Of a stretch of DNA of 61,823 nucleotides, positions 17,440 to 25,546 are shown one piece after another. The stretch is from the NCBI RefSeq assembly GCF_024433635.1, contig NZ_WNJZ01000016.1:1-61823 (forward strand). Reading direction: 5' to 3'. The notes under the pieces were generated by a model. That model was not told the origin of the DNA. It did no database searches and was given only the letters and a program-made list of their open reading frames with translations. The DNA is from Ruminococcus sp. zg-924. Lineage in GTDB: Bacteria > Bacillota > Clostridia > Oscillospirales > Acutalibacteraceae. Numbering within the stretch: position 1 is the first letter of the stretch; the number at the start of each line of letters is the position of its first letter. A program made the translations under genes and the position numbers.

Positions 17440-18810
17440 TCAATTAAGCTTACTTCTCACATTCTTAACAGCCGCCAAAACATTTTCCTTTGCAGGGCCG
17501 CCGAAAGCCTTTCTGTCGTTTACACACTTCTCTAAAGAGATAGCCTCGTAAACACCCTCGTCAAACACATCGCATATTGCCTTGTATTCATCAAGCGGCA
17601 GCTGCTCCAAATCCGTTTTAAGCTCAATGCATTTTGCAACAAGAGTGCCTGTTGCCTTGTAAGCGTCACGGAACGGAAGTCCCTTTTTAACAAGGTAGTC
17701 AGCGCAGTCGGTTGCATTAATAAATCCGCCTGCAGCCGCCTTTCTCATATTATCGGTCAGAACCGTCATAGTGTCAATCATCGGAGTAAAGGCAGTAAGG
17801 CACATTTTAACTGTATCAAATGCGTCAAATATTGCCTCCTTGTCCTCCTGCATATCCTTGTTGTATGCAAGCGCAATACCCTTCATTATGGTTAAGAGAG
17901 TTGTCAAATCGCCGAATACTCTGCCCGATTTACCTCTTACAAGCTCTGCTATATCGGGATTTTTCTTCTGTGGCATTATGCTTGAGCCTGTTGAAAACGC
18001 ATCGTCAAGCTCCACAAACTTGAACTCCCAAGAGCACCAAGCGATTATCTCCTCGCTGAAGCGTGAGAGGTGAACCATTATTATTGATAAAACAGACGCA
18101 AGCTCAATGCAGAAATCTCTGTCCGAAACGCCGTCAAGACTGTTTTCCGTTGCACCGTCAAAACCTAAAAGCTGCGCTGTTATGCTGCGGTCAATAGGGT
18201 ATGTAGTCCCTGCAAGGGCACAGCTGCCGAGCGGCATAATGTTCATTCTCTTTTTTGCGTCGTGAAGTCTTGACAAATCACGCAGAAGCATCTGAGCATA
18301 AGCCATAAGATGATGACCGAAGGTAATAGGCTGTGCTCTCTGAAGATGCGTATAGCCGGGCATAACTGTGTCAGCATACTGCTCCGCCTTATTGCAAAGC
18401 ACCTCTAAAAGGTCCTTCAAAAGCGTTTCAACCTCGTCACATTCGTCACGCAGATACATTTTTATGTCAAGCGCAACCTGATCGTTTCTGCTTCTTGCGG
18501 TGTGCAGTCGCTTGCCTGTGTCGCCTAAACGGCGTGTAAGCTCGCCCTCAATGAAGGTGTGGATATCCTCAGCCTCCATATCAATCTGGAGCTTGCCGCT
18601 TTCAATATCATTTAAGATTTCCTCTAAGCCGTCGCATATTTTTTCTGCTTCGCCCTCGTCAATTATTCCGCATTTGCCAAGCATTGTTGCGTGCGCTATG
18701 CTGCCCCTTATATCCTGCTTATACATTTTGCTGTCAAAAGAAATTGATGAGTTAAAATCGTTAGTTGTTTTGCTTATCTCCTTTTGAAAGCGTCCTGCCC
18801 ACAGCTTCAT
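17440..18810 (-). CDS. argH: argininosuccinate lyase
   Basis: Cleaves argininosuccinate to arginine and fumarate. 456 residues of the fumarase/aspartase superfamily. Motifs: LHTARSRNDQVALD, GYTHLQRAQPITFGHH, and the signature GSSIMPQKKNPD with the catalytic-loop Ser. GAGGTGAATTAA precedes the ATG. It is separated from argG by 116 bp carrying a long hairpin. Confidence 0.97.
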   Translation of the reverse strand: MKLWAGRFQKEISKTTNDFNSSISFDSKMYKQDIRGSIAHATMLGKCGIIDEGEAEKICDGLEEILNDIESGKLQIDMEAEDIHTFIEGELTRRLGDTGKRLHTARSRNDQVALDIKMYLRDECDEVETLLKDLLEVLCNKAEQYADTVMPGYTHLQRAQPITFGHHLMAYAQMLLRDLSRLHDAKKRMNIMPLGSCALAGTTYPIDRSITAQLLGFDGATENSLDGVSDRDFCIELASVLSIIMVHLSRFSEEIIAWCSWEFKFVELDDAFSTGSSIMPQKKNPDIAELVRGKSGRVFGDLTTLLTIMKGIALAYNKDMQEDKEAIFDAFDTVKMCLTAFTPMIDTMTVLTDNMRKAAAGGFINATDCADYLVKKGLPFRDAYKATGTLVAKCIELKTDLEQLPLDEYKAICDVFDEGVYEAISLEKCVNDRKAFGGPAKENVLAAVKNVRSKLN

Positions 18811-18837
18811 TTAATTCACCTCATAAAATCAGTTTAT

Positions 18838-18891
18838 GGGACTATGGCAAAACAAGTTGGTCACAACCAAACATCATCTTGCCACAGTCCC
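18838..18891 (-). promoter_or_regulatory. large hairpin between argG and argH
   Basis: Stem GGGACT(x)TGGCAA with its complement (13 positions, one mismatch) enclosing a second 5-bp hairpin (TTGGT/ACCAA). It lies 28-81 nt upstream of the argH start on the minus strand and has no T-run. This fits an intercistronic RNA structure that tunes argH relative to argG, or a processing site. Confidence 0.5.
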
Positions 18892-18926
18892 TTGATTAAC
18901 CTTGCAAATATGCTATTAAATTCTAA

Positions 18927-20153
18927 TTATTTGATAAGGCCCTTTTTTGCACGAACCTTAATCGGAAGACCAAACAGGTTTATAAAGCCTGCGCTGTCGT
19001 TCTGGTCGTAAACCTCGTCCTCGTCAAATGTTGCAATCTCCTCGTCATAGAGTGAATACGGAGATGTTACGCCTGCGTCAATGATGTTGCCCTTGTAAAG
19101 CTTGAGCTTAACGTCGCCTGTTACGGTTTCCTGTGTGCTGTCAACAAAGGCTGAAAGAGCCTCTCTAAGCGGTGTGTACCACTGACCGTAATAAACAAGC
19201 TCTGCAAAACGGATTGCAACGCCCTCTTTGTAATGGAAGGTGTCACGGTCAAGGCAGATTTCTTCAAGCTTTTTGTGTGCGGCATAAAGGATTGTGCCGC
19301 CCGGTGTTTCATAAACGCCTCTTGCCTTCATACCGACAAGACGGTTTTCAACCATATCTGTAATACCGATACCGTTTCTGCCGCCCATCTCGTTAAGAGT
19401 TTTAACTATTGAAACAGCGTCAAGCTCCTCGCCGTTTATTGCAGTAGGAACGCCCTTTTCAAAGTGGATTGTAACATACTCCGGCTTATCGGGAGCCTGC
19501 TCAGGTGAAACGCCAAGCTCCAAGAAGCCCGGCTCGTTATACTTCGGCTCGTTTGCAGGGTCCTCAAGGTCAAGACCCTCATGAGAAAGGTGCCAGATAT
19601 TTTTATCCTTTGAATAGTTTGTTTCTCTGTTTATCTTAAGAGGAATACCCTTCTTCTCAGCATACTCAATCTCTTCTTCTCTTGACTTAAACTCCCATGT
19701 TCTCCACGGAGCTATAATCTTCATGTCAGGTGCGTAAGCCTTTATTGCAAGCTCAAAACGAACCTGGTCATTACCCTTACCTGTGCAGCCATGGCAGATT
19801 GCGTCTGCACCCTCAGCAAGTGCAATTTCAACAATTCTCTTTGCAATGATAGGTCTTGCAAAGGAAGTACCAAGAAGATATTTTCCCTCGTAAACTGCGT
19901 CAGCCTTAAGGGTCGGCCATACATAGTCCTCGATAAATTCCTTATTGAGATCCTCAACATAGAGCTTTGATGCACCTGTCTTGATTGCCTTTTCCTCAAG
20001 ACCGTCAAGCTCAGTGCCCTGTCCTACGTCACCGGACACAGCGATAACCTCGCAGTTGTCATAATTTTCCTTAAGCCACGGAATGATAATAGAAGTATCA
20101 AGTCCGCCCGAATAAGCCAAAACTACCTTTTTAATCTTCTGATCCTTAGCCAT
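18927..20153 (-). CDS. argG: argininosuccinate synthase
   Basis: ATP-dependent joining of citrulline and aspartate. 408 residues from MAKDQKIKK, whose ATG has AGGAGG eight bases upstream; a longer frame is ignored. The PP-loop [12 protein letters not shown] is at residues about 11-22, with [28 protein letters not shown]-like and [14 protein letters not shown] motifs. First gene of the arg operon, directly behind the promoter and candidate ARG box. Confidence 0.97.
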   Translation of the reverse strand: MAKDQKIKKVVLAYSGGLDTSIIIPWLKENYDNCEVIAVSGDVGQGTELDGLEEKAIKTGASKLYVEDLNKEFIEDYVWPTLKADAVYEGKYLLGTSFARPIIAKRIVEIALAEGADAICHGCTGKGNDQVRFELAIKAYAPDMKIIAPWRTWEFKSREEEIEYAEKKGIPLKINRETNYSKDKNIWHLSHEGLDLEDPANEPKYNEPGFLELGVSPEQAPDKPEYVTIHFEKGVPTAINGEELDAVSIVKTLNEMGGRNGIGITDMVENRLVGMKARGVYETPGGTILYAAHKKLEEICLDRDTFHYKEGVAIRFAELVYYGQWYTPLREALSAFVDSTQETVTGDVKLKLYKGNIIDAGVTSPYSLYDEEIATFDEDEVYDQNDSAGFINLFGLPIKVRAKKGLIK

Positions 20154-20225
20154 TTTAATATCCTCCGTTATGTAATACAATTTTTAAAACTTCATATCTA
20201 AAGCTTAATTTCTTTTGTGACTCTA

Positions 20226-20253
20226 ATTATACACCCATTATGCAAAAAATCAA
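20226..20253 (-). promoter_or_regulatory. arginine operon promoter
   Basis: Minus-strand TTGATT, 16 bp, TATAAT, about 75 bp upstream of the argG start. The spacer contains a TGCAT half-site like those in ARG boxes. Confidence 0.65.
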
Positions 20254-20261
20254 GTGTTTTC

Positions 20262-20275
20262 TGCATATTTATTCA
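20262..20275 (-). promoter_or_regulatory. candidate ARG box (ArgR/AhrC operator)
   Basis: TGCATATTTATTCA fits TGNAT-4 A/T-ATNCA, the arginine repressor half-turn palindrome, and lies just upstream of the argG -35. A weaker match with a 3-bp spacer lies near 20429. The regulator gene itself is not in this window. Confidence 0.5.
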
Positions 20276-20448
20276 GCGTTGGCAATTTTTGTATAGTGTT
20301 ACATATATCAACTTAGTTTGTCTGCACTTTTTGTAAAACGCCACAACAACAGCCGGTATATGTACGATGTATTTAGCATTATTATGTTCCGCCCGCATAT
20401 ATCAAGGAGTATTGCAGATGAAATTTTATGCATAATATTCAGCAGATG

Positions 20449-20477
20449 TTGTATATTATACATTCGAGTGTTATAAT
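20449..20477 (+). promoter_or_regulatory. promoter of the flavin reductase-SDR pair
   Basis: TTGTAT, 17 bp, TATAAT, with an extended TG one base before the -10. It sits 57 bp before the flavin reductase start and is divergent from the arginine promoter. Confidence 0.65.
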
Positions 20478-20533
20478 TTTGTTACCGGAAGGCATAGCCT
20501 TTCTAAAGCACAGAAAAACAGGAGGAGTTACCC

Positions 20534-21043
20534 ATGAGCAAATTCAAAGAGATAAACCCAACGGAAATAACACAAAGTCCGTTTGAGATGATAGGCAAGG
20601 ACTGGCTTCTGCTCAGCGCAGGCAACAAGGAGAGCTTTAACACAATGACCGTAAGCTGGGGCGGCGTTGGCGTACTGTGGAACAAAAATGTTGTTTTTAC
20701 TTTTATAAGACCTCAGCGATACACACTCGGATTTGTTGAAAAAGAGGATTATTTCACGTTAAGCGGATTCGGCAAGGACTTTCGTAAAGAGCTTGCTTTT
20801 TGCGGTGCAAAGTCGGGCAGAGATGTTGACAAGGCTAAGGAAACAGGCTTAACACCAAACTTTGACGAAAATGCACCTTATTTTGACGAGGCAAAAATCG
20901 TTCTCGTCTGCAAAAAGCTCTACAAGCAGAATTTTGCACCTGAATGTTTTACTGACGAATCGCTTGACAATGCAAACTACGCCGCAAAGGACTACCATAA
21001 AATGTTCATTGGCGAAATTGTCAAAGTGTTAGTTAAAGAATAA
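20534..21043 (+). CDS. flavin reductase family protein (FMN-binding split barrel)
   Basis: 169 residues. The N-terminal half fits the flavin-reductase-like domain: LLSAGNKESFNTMTVSWGGVGVLWNKN, then FIRPQRYT and YFTLSGFG. Such proteins bind FMN and either reduce it with NAD(P)H or serve as small flavoproteins. GGAGG lies nine bases upstream of the ATG. Two bases separate its stop from the SDR start, so the two are co-translated. Confidence 0.85.
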   Translation: MSKFKEINPTEITQSPFEMIGKDWLLLSAGNKESFNTMTVSWGGVGVLWNKNVVFTFIRPQRYTLGFVEKEDYFTLSGFGKDFRKELAFCGAKSGRDVDKAKETGLTPNFDENAPYFDEAKIVLVCKKLYKQNFAPECFTDESLDNANYAAKDYHKMFIGEIVKVLVKE

Positions 21044-21045
21044 TT

Positions 21046-21780
21046 ATGGCTAAGAGTGCATTAATAACAGGAGGCTCACGGGGAATCGGCGCAGCAATAG
21101 CCGTGTCGCTCGCAAAAGAGGGTTATGACATCGCCGTAACATATAAGGAACGCTCGGACAGTGCCGAAAACGTAATACAGCAAGCAAGGCAATTTGGTGT
21201 AAAGGCAACAGCATTTAAAGCTGATGTAAAAAGCTTTGCACGTGCACACGAAATCGCAGATGCAGCTATAAAAGAGTTCGGGCAGATTGACGTTTTGGTA
21301 AACAACGCCGGCATAGCTTCAAGCTCGCTTTTTACAGATTTAAGCTTTGACGAATGGAATGAAATAATCGGCACAAATCTCACCGGATGCTACAATTTCT
21401 GTCACGCTGTTTTGCCGCATATGATAAGACGGCACAGCGGCAGCATTATAAACATAAGTTCAATGTGGGGTCAGGTTGGTGCAAGCTGCGAGGTCGCATA
21501 CTCCGCATCAAAGGCAGGCATCATTGGACTCACAAAGGCTTTGGCTAAGGAGGTAGGCTTAAGCGGAATCCGCGTCAATGCCATTGCACCGGGTGTAATA
21601 AGTACGGAAATGCTCGATGAATACACCAAGGACGATTTAAACGCACTTAAAGATGACACACCGCTTAACCGTCTTGGAACCCCACAGGACATTGCAGACG
21701 CCGCAGTTTTTCTTTCGGGCGAAAAATCCTCATTTATAACAGGACAGATTATCGGCGTAAACGGCGGATTTGTTATTTGA
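21046..21780 (+). CDS. short-chain dehydrogenase/reductase, FabG-like
   Basis: 244 residues of a classical SDR: cofactor loop GGSRGIGAA (about 9-17), NNAGIAS, catalytic Ser in INISSMW, Tyr/Lys in YSASKAG, and a C-terminal GQIIGVNGG. It reads like 3-oxoacyl-ACP reductase FabG, but no other fatty-acid gene is near, so the substrate is open. No separate ribosome site: the ATG sits 2 bp after the flavin reductase stop. A strong terminator follows. Confidence 0.85.
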   Translation: MAKSALITGGSRGIGAAIAVSLAKEGYDIAVTYKERSDSAENVIQQARQFGVKATAFKADVKSFARAHEIADAAIKEFGQIDVLVNNAGIASSSLFTDLSFDEWNEIIGTNLTGCYNFCHAVLPHMIRRHSGSIINISSMWGQVGASCEVAYSASKAGIIGLTKALAKEVGLSGIRVNAIAPGVISTEMLDEYTKDDLNALKDDTPLNRLGTPQDIADAAVFLSGEKSSFITGQIIGVNGGFVI

Positions 21781-21795
21781 AATAACACAAAGCTC

Positions 21796-21833
21796 AATCC
21801 CCATATATCCTGATTGCAGGATATATGGGGATT
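21796..21833 (+). terminator. strong intrinsic terminator
   Basis: A stem of up to 17 bp (AATCCCCATATATCCTG and complement) with a 4-nt ATTG loop, followed by AGTTTTTG, 15 bp after the SDR stop. Confidence 0.9.
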
Positions 21834-21883
21834 AGTTTTTGTAAATTTCATATTTACCATTATTTTAACACAAGATTAGGCCA

Positions 21884-22084
21884 TTAAGGTCTGTAACGAA
21901 CATTCCTGAACGCTCCGTTCTTCTTAGAATCATCAGATTCCTCTTCAAGTTCTTTTAGATGTTCTCTCATCACCAAATTAATATACTGCGATAGAGAACG
22001 GTCACAGTCCTCTGCAACAACCTTAAGTTTTTCTATAATGTCCTCATCCAGCGTTATGCTCACTTTTCGCTTTAAAGGTTTCAT
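21884..22084 (-). CDS. ribbon-helix-helix (CopG/Arc-like) DNA-binding protein
   Basis: 66 residues from an ATG with GAGGTG seven bases upstream. KRKVSITLDEDIIEKLKVVAED then SLSQYINLVMREHL matches the beta-strand, helix A, helix B pattern of RHH repressors. An acidic linker (EEESDDSKK) and a basic tail follow. No toxin partner is adjacent, so it may be a stand-alone regulator rather than an antitoxin. Confidence 0.75.
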   Translation of the reverse strand: MKPLKRKVSITLDEDIIEKLKVVAEDCDRSLSQYINLVMREHLKELEEESDDSKKNGAFRNVRYRP

Positions 22085-22167
22085 CTTTATCACCTCAAGC
22101 ATACAATACTATAATATACTAAGCTGTATTGACTATTCGCCTAAGATAGTATAAAGTAGTATTAAGG

Positions 22168-22458
22168 TTACAGGTCCTGCAAATCGGCGGCGGTAATATC
22201 ATTTTCAAGGTTATCCCTTGCCAAGTCAGTGTCAATTTCCGGGTAAATATTGCTTGGTATCGTTCTGTCCGTATTACGCTTGTGCGCATATGGATTGGTA
22301 TGGAAAACCTTAAGCTGCGGTGCATGTGTGCCGGCTATAATCGGACGTGCCTGCTCCTTACCGTGCTTTGCCTTGCCCTGAATTTCAGGAACAGCCGCTG
22401 CATCATTTCTCGGCTGTGTGTGGGTACGCTCAATGCGCTTCATCCCTTGCTTTGCCAT
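22168..22458 (-). CDS. conserved-looking hypothetical small protein
   Basis: 96 residues from ATG with GGGGTG seven bases upstream. Very polar, basic in the first half (MAKQGMKRIERTHTQ, QGKAKHGKEQARPI) and acidic at the end (IDTDLARDNLENDITAADL), with no membrane segment or recognised domain. It is probably disordered and might bind nucleic acid. It lies between the RHH gene and tRNA-Gly, all on the minus strand. Confidence 0.6.
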   Translation of the reverse strand: MAKQGMKRIERTHTQPRNDAAAVPEIQGKAKHGKEQARPIIAGTHAPQLKVFHTNPYAHKRNTDRTIPSNIYPEIDTDLARDNLENDITAADLQDL

Positions 22459-22500
22459 TTTAATCACCCCACAATTAGCTTACCCATTTGGAGCAAATAA

Positions 22501-22537
22501 AAACAGCTGTTCTGCAAATTTGCATTAACAGCCGTTT
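22501..22537 (-). terminator. terminator after tRNA-Gly
   Basis: 11-bp stem with one G-U pair (AAACGGCTGTT...AACAGCTGTTT on the minus strand) followed by TTTTTATTTG. Confidence 0.8.
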
Positions 22538-22546
22538 CGTGTAAAA

Positions 22547-22620
22547 TGGAGCGGACAACGGGAATCGAACCCGCCTCCTCAGCTTGGGAAGCTGATGTTC
22601 TACCGATGAACTATGTCCGC
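22547..22620 (-). tRNA. tRNA-Gly (anticodon CCC)
   Basis: 74 nt with encoded CCA. Acceptor GCGGACA/TGTCCGC, discriminator T, D-arm GTTCATCGGTAGAAC, anticodon loop TTCCCAA, and T-arm with GGTTCGATTCC. All stems pair. Confidence 0.95.
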
Positions 22621-22643
22621 ATATTCTATTTAATATAAAACGA

Positions 22644-22687
22644 GGTGAACGGCAAACAGCAACAAAACAGCATTGCCCGTGTTCACC
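22644..22687 (-). terminator. hairpin between tRNA-Thr and tRNA-Gly
   Basis: GGTGAAC-GGCAA stem with its complement interrupted by a 3-nt bulge, then TCGTTTTAT on the minus strand. It may partly end the tRNA-Thr transcript or mark a processing point. Confidence 0.45.
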
Positions 22688-22716
22688 ATTCACCCGGCAC
22701 CTCAGGGGTGCAAATC

Positions 22717-22792
22717 TGGAGCTGGAAAAGGGACTTGAACCCTCGACCTACGCTTTACGAGAGCGTCGCTCTACCGTCTGAGCTATTCCAGC
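22717..22792 (-). tRNA. tRNA-Thr (anticodon CGT)
   Basis: 76 nt with encoded CCA. Acceptor GCTGGAA/TTCCAGC, anticodon loop CTCGTAA, T-arm GAGGGTTCAAGTCCCTT. Same strand as the tRNA-Gly and upstream of it, behind a strong promoter. Confidence 0.95.
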
Positions 22793-22804
22793 ATTCCGCA
22801 AAAT

Positions 22805-22834
22805 ATTATAACATCTACAACGCACTTAAGTCAA
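22805..22834 (-). promoter_or_regulatory. tRNA-Thr/tRNA-Gly promoter
   Basis: Minus-strand TTGACT, 18 bp, TATAAT with TG one base before the -10, a few bases upstream of the mature tRNA-Thr 5' end. Confidence 0.75.
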
Positions 22835-23021
22835 CTATAATTTTTCAGCAAAACAGAAGCCATCACTCACCGCCCTTTGTTGTAACACCAACCAATGTTG
22901 AGTGATAACTTTTCACAAAAATGCTTATAAAATTAATATTGCTCTATAATAAGTTTATATTCCTTTTTGACAGCCGTTTGTACTGCTGTCTTTTTACAAA
23001 CTTTGAAAAGGAGAGCTTGTT

Positions 23022-23450
23022 ATGAACGACTCTATTGCCTATTTGCTTAAGAGATACAGGCTTAACTGCGGTTATTCTCAGCAGATGGTGGCAAACACCC
23101 TTAACATTGACCGTTCAACCTACACCTACTACGAAACCGGCAAATCAACGCCCAGCCTCAGCACAATTCTTATACTCAAGAATTTGTTTAATATACCGTA
23201 TGACGAGCTTTTGAAGTGCTTCGATTCCGGTGCGGCTCTCGTTGCCGAAAGGCTAAAAGACCCGACCGCCGACAAGAATCAAAAGAGAAAATTAAGCGAA
23301 AAGCACAACAGAATTATGCTCGACAAAACCGCTATTTACGAACTGCCCAAGGAAGAGCAGCAGCTTGTGCTGTATTACCGCAGACTAAATCCGCAGGACC
23401 GTGAAAACCTGATGGAAAAGCTGCACGAATTTATCAAAGAAAACTACTGA
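23022..23450 (+). CDS. XRE-family transcriptional regulator
   Basis: 142 residues. Residues 1-65 form a Cro/C1-type helix-turn-helix (LLKRYRLNCGYSQQMVANTLNIDRSTYTYYE in two halves, then GKSTPSLSTILILKNLFNI). The C-terminal part is basic then helical (LPKEEQQLVLYYRRLNPQDRENLMEKLHEF), as in regulators that dimerise through the tail. AAAGGAG precedes the ATG, and a TATAAT lies at 22945. It stands alone, so the target is unknown. Confidence 0.85.
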   Translation: MNDSIAYLLKRYRLNCGYSQQMVANTLNIDRSTYTYYETGKSTPSLSTILILKNLFNIPYDELLKCFDSGAALVAERLKDPTADKNQKRKLSEKHNRIMLDKTAIYELPKEEQQLVLYYRRLNPQDRENLMEKLHEFIKENY

Positions 23451-23681
23451 CTATGCCGCTGCTTTTACGACGGTGAATTTTTTGCTTGTTTTTTTAACAA
23501 AACATCATACCACGGCAAGGGCGCAGCGCAGCAGAGTCTGCCAATGCCAACGCCTGTACGCCGAGTAACCGAAAGGAAACCTAAAAATATATTATTATTC
23601 TCAAGATTATTGCGCTCAATAAACTATTTCTTTAATTTTAAATTTTTGTCTTTAATCCCGGATAAAACCGAGGATAGAAAA
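23451..23681. other. intergenic stretch between XRE gene and terminator
   Basis: No ORF with a ribosome site. A short G/C-rich patch near 23520 stands out in otherwise AT-rich DNA. No function was recognised. Confidence 0.4.
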
Positions 23682-23720
23682 ACCCCGAGGAGCAACGTTA
23701 AACCGTAGCTCTATCGGGGT
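23682..23720 (-). terminator. bidirectional terminator after htrA
   Basis: Stem ACCCCGA plus GAGC with complements, loop about 14 nt. TTTTTC follows on the minus strand (for htrA), and AATTTTTTT follows on the plus strand (for the XRE side). Confidence 0.85.
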
Positions 23721-23779
23721 AATTTTTTTATATGGAATTTTTCGCCCACACCTGTTTTAAGCTAATACAGTTATGCTTT

Positions 23780-25546
23780 TCATTGTGCTGAGGAATCCGC
23801 TGCAAGAGTAACCTCAAGCGTATGCTCCTCAGTGTAATCTGTTTCACTTTCATTCGGGTGCTTATATGTCAGTGTAACAACATCGCCGGGCTTGTGCTTA
23901 TCAAGCTCCTTGTAAAGCACAGAGAAGCTCGTTATGTCAACATCGTCAATTTTTGTGATTATATCTCCGGGCTGAATGTCACTGCCTGCAAGAGGGCCGT
24001 TCTCGTCAACCGTAACAACATAAATTCCAACAGGCATGTTGTAATAGCTTGAGTATGCCGAGTTAATCTCGTTTCCTGTAAGACCAATTCTAACTCTACC
24101 CTCAACATAGCCCTGCTTGATTATACTGTCAATAATGCTAACCGCCTGCTGTGACGGTATTGCAAAGCCCATACCCTCATAGCTTGTGTTTACAATCTTA
24201 ACAGTTGTTATTCCTATTACCTGACCGCTCATATTCAGCAAAGGGCCGCCTGAGTTTCCGGGGTTTATTGCGGCGTCAGTTTGTATATAGCTTACGTTTC
24301 CGTGCGACACATCTCTGTCAAGAGCCGAAACAATTCCCTGTGTCAGAGAATTTGAGAAGTTGATACCTCCGGGGTTGCCGATTGCAACAACCTCCTGTCC
24401 TACCGAAACCTCTGCGGAATCTGCAAAATCAGCCGCAGTCAGTCCTGTTTTTTCAATTTTCAAAACAGCTATGTCGGTTCTGGAATCATATCCCGTTACC
24501 TGTGCCTCATATTCCTGTCCGGCAATCATTACAACAACCCTGTACTTCGTTTTTGAATCGCCTATAACATGGCTGTTTGTCACAATATAACCGTTTTCGC
24601 TTATGATTATTCCTGTTCCCTGCGAGCCTATTGTATCTTTATCCTTGTCAGTGTAGCCTATAACGCCGACAACCGATGTTTTTGCCTTATCATAGGCATA
24701 TTTTGCATTGTATTTTTCGGCTTCAAAAATATCCTTCGGCTGTTTTTTCAGCGTAATTTGAGGGCCGTTTTCGTCTGTTGTGTCCACAACCTCGTTCTTG
24801 TCGAGCGCATCGTCATTTGACGACTCTGTCGGTTTTTGTGTATCGTTATCGTCATTTGAGGTCGGCTGCTGATAATTGTAGTCGAATATTTTATCGGCAA
24901 AGCCGTCAGCGCTTGACGGCGATTTTGACACCGCAACAACGGTCAGGCATATGCAAAGCGTTAACACCACAACAGCCGTCACCAAAAATATGATAAGTCC
25001 TGCCGGAAAACTCCTGTTTTCCTTTGGCGGACGGGCAAAATTCACCGTACCGTACTGCGGCTGTGCAGGCATATTCTGCACCGGCTGCGCATACGGGTTC
25101 TGCGGTGCCGCAGCAGGTGCCGGCGGAACATTAGGAATGTTCGGTGTATTAGCGGTGTAAGGCTGATTACACGGCATATACGCACCCTGATTCATCGGCA
25201 TATATACACCTTGATTTATCGGTTGGTTTATCGATTGGTTCATCGGTTGGTTTATCGGCTGATAACAACCCGTTTGATATCCGTTTTGAGCCTGCGCAAA
25301 CGGAGTCTGCCGAGGATTTGAATACTGCTGATTTTGATTCGGCATAAACGGCGTATCCGTGTTTGGTGCTACGTCAGGCTTTGGCTCTTCTCCGTTTTCA
25401 TCCGGCTGTTCCTGTTCAACGCCGTTATCAAACGCTTCTGCCGTTGGCTGTTCAGCTTCTTGCGCTATCGGCTGCTCACTTTTCTGCGCCGGAGTTTCCT
25501 CGTTGTTTGCAGCCTGTTCATTTATATTATCAAATTCTTCATTCAT
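23780..25546 (-). CDS. membrane-anchored HtrA-type serine protease with PDZ domain
   Basis: S1C protease that degrades or refolds damaged exported proteins. 588 residues. Residues 1-178 are a cytoplasmic, Pro/Gln/Asn-rich and acidic tail with tandem NQ units (QPINQPMNQSINQPINQG). A single membrane helix spans 181-206, an acidic linker follows, and the protease domain has His326 (TNSHVIGD), Asp358 (RTDIAVLK) and Ser432 (GNSGGPL), then a PDZ domain (about 485-560). The start overlaps the kinase stop by 8 bp. It is the last gene of the regulator-kinase-protease operon, like CssRS-HtrA of Bacillus (by analogy). The long Q/N tail is unusual for the family. Confidence 0.93.
   Translation of the reverse strand: MNEEFDNINEQAANNEETPAQKSEQPIAQEAEQPTAEAFDNGVEQEQPDENGEEPKPDVAPNTDTPFMPNQNQQYSNPRQTPFAQAQNGYQTGCYQPINQPMNQSINQPINQGVYMPMNQGAYMPCNQPYTANTPNIPNVPPAPAAAPQNPYAQPVQNMPAQPQYGTVNFARPPKENRSFPAGLIIFLVTAVVVLTLCICLTVVAVSKSPSSADGFADKIFDYNYQQPTSNDDNDTQKPTESSNDDALDKNEVVDTTDENGPQITLKKQPKDIFEAEKYNAKYAYDKAKTSVVGVIGYTDKDKDTIGSQGTGIIISENGYIVTNSHVIGDSKTKYRVVVMIAGQEYEAQVTGYDSRTDIAVLKIEKTGLTAADFADSAEVSVGQEVVAIGNPGGINFSNSLTQGIVSALDRDVSHGNVSYIQTDAAINPGNSGGPLLNMSGQVIGITTVKIVNTSYEGMGFAIPSQQAVSIIDSIIKQGYVEGRVRIGLTGNEINSAYSSYYNMPVGIYVVTVDENGPLAGSDIQPGDIITKIDDVDITSFSVLYKELDKHKPGDVVTLTYKHPNESETDYTEEHTLEVTLAADSSAQ

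Noticed and set aside
20418-20435. Five-codon ORF (MKFYA) with AAGGAG upstream, before the flavin reductase promoter
   Set aside because: It lies upstream of the likely transcription start and is too short to support.
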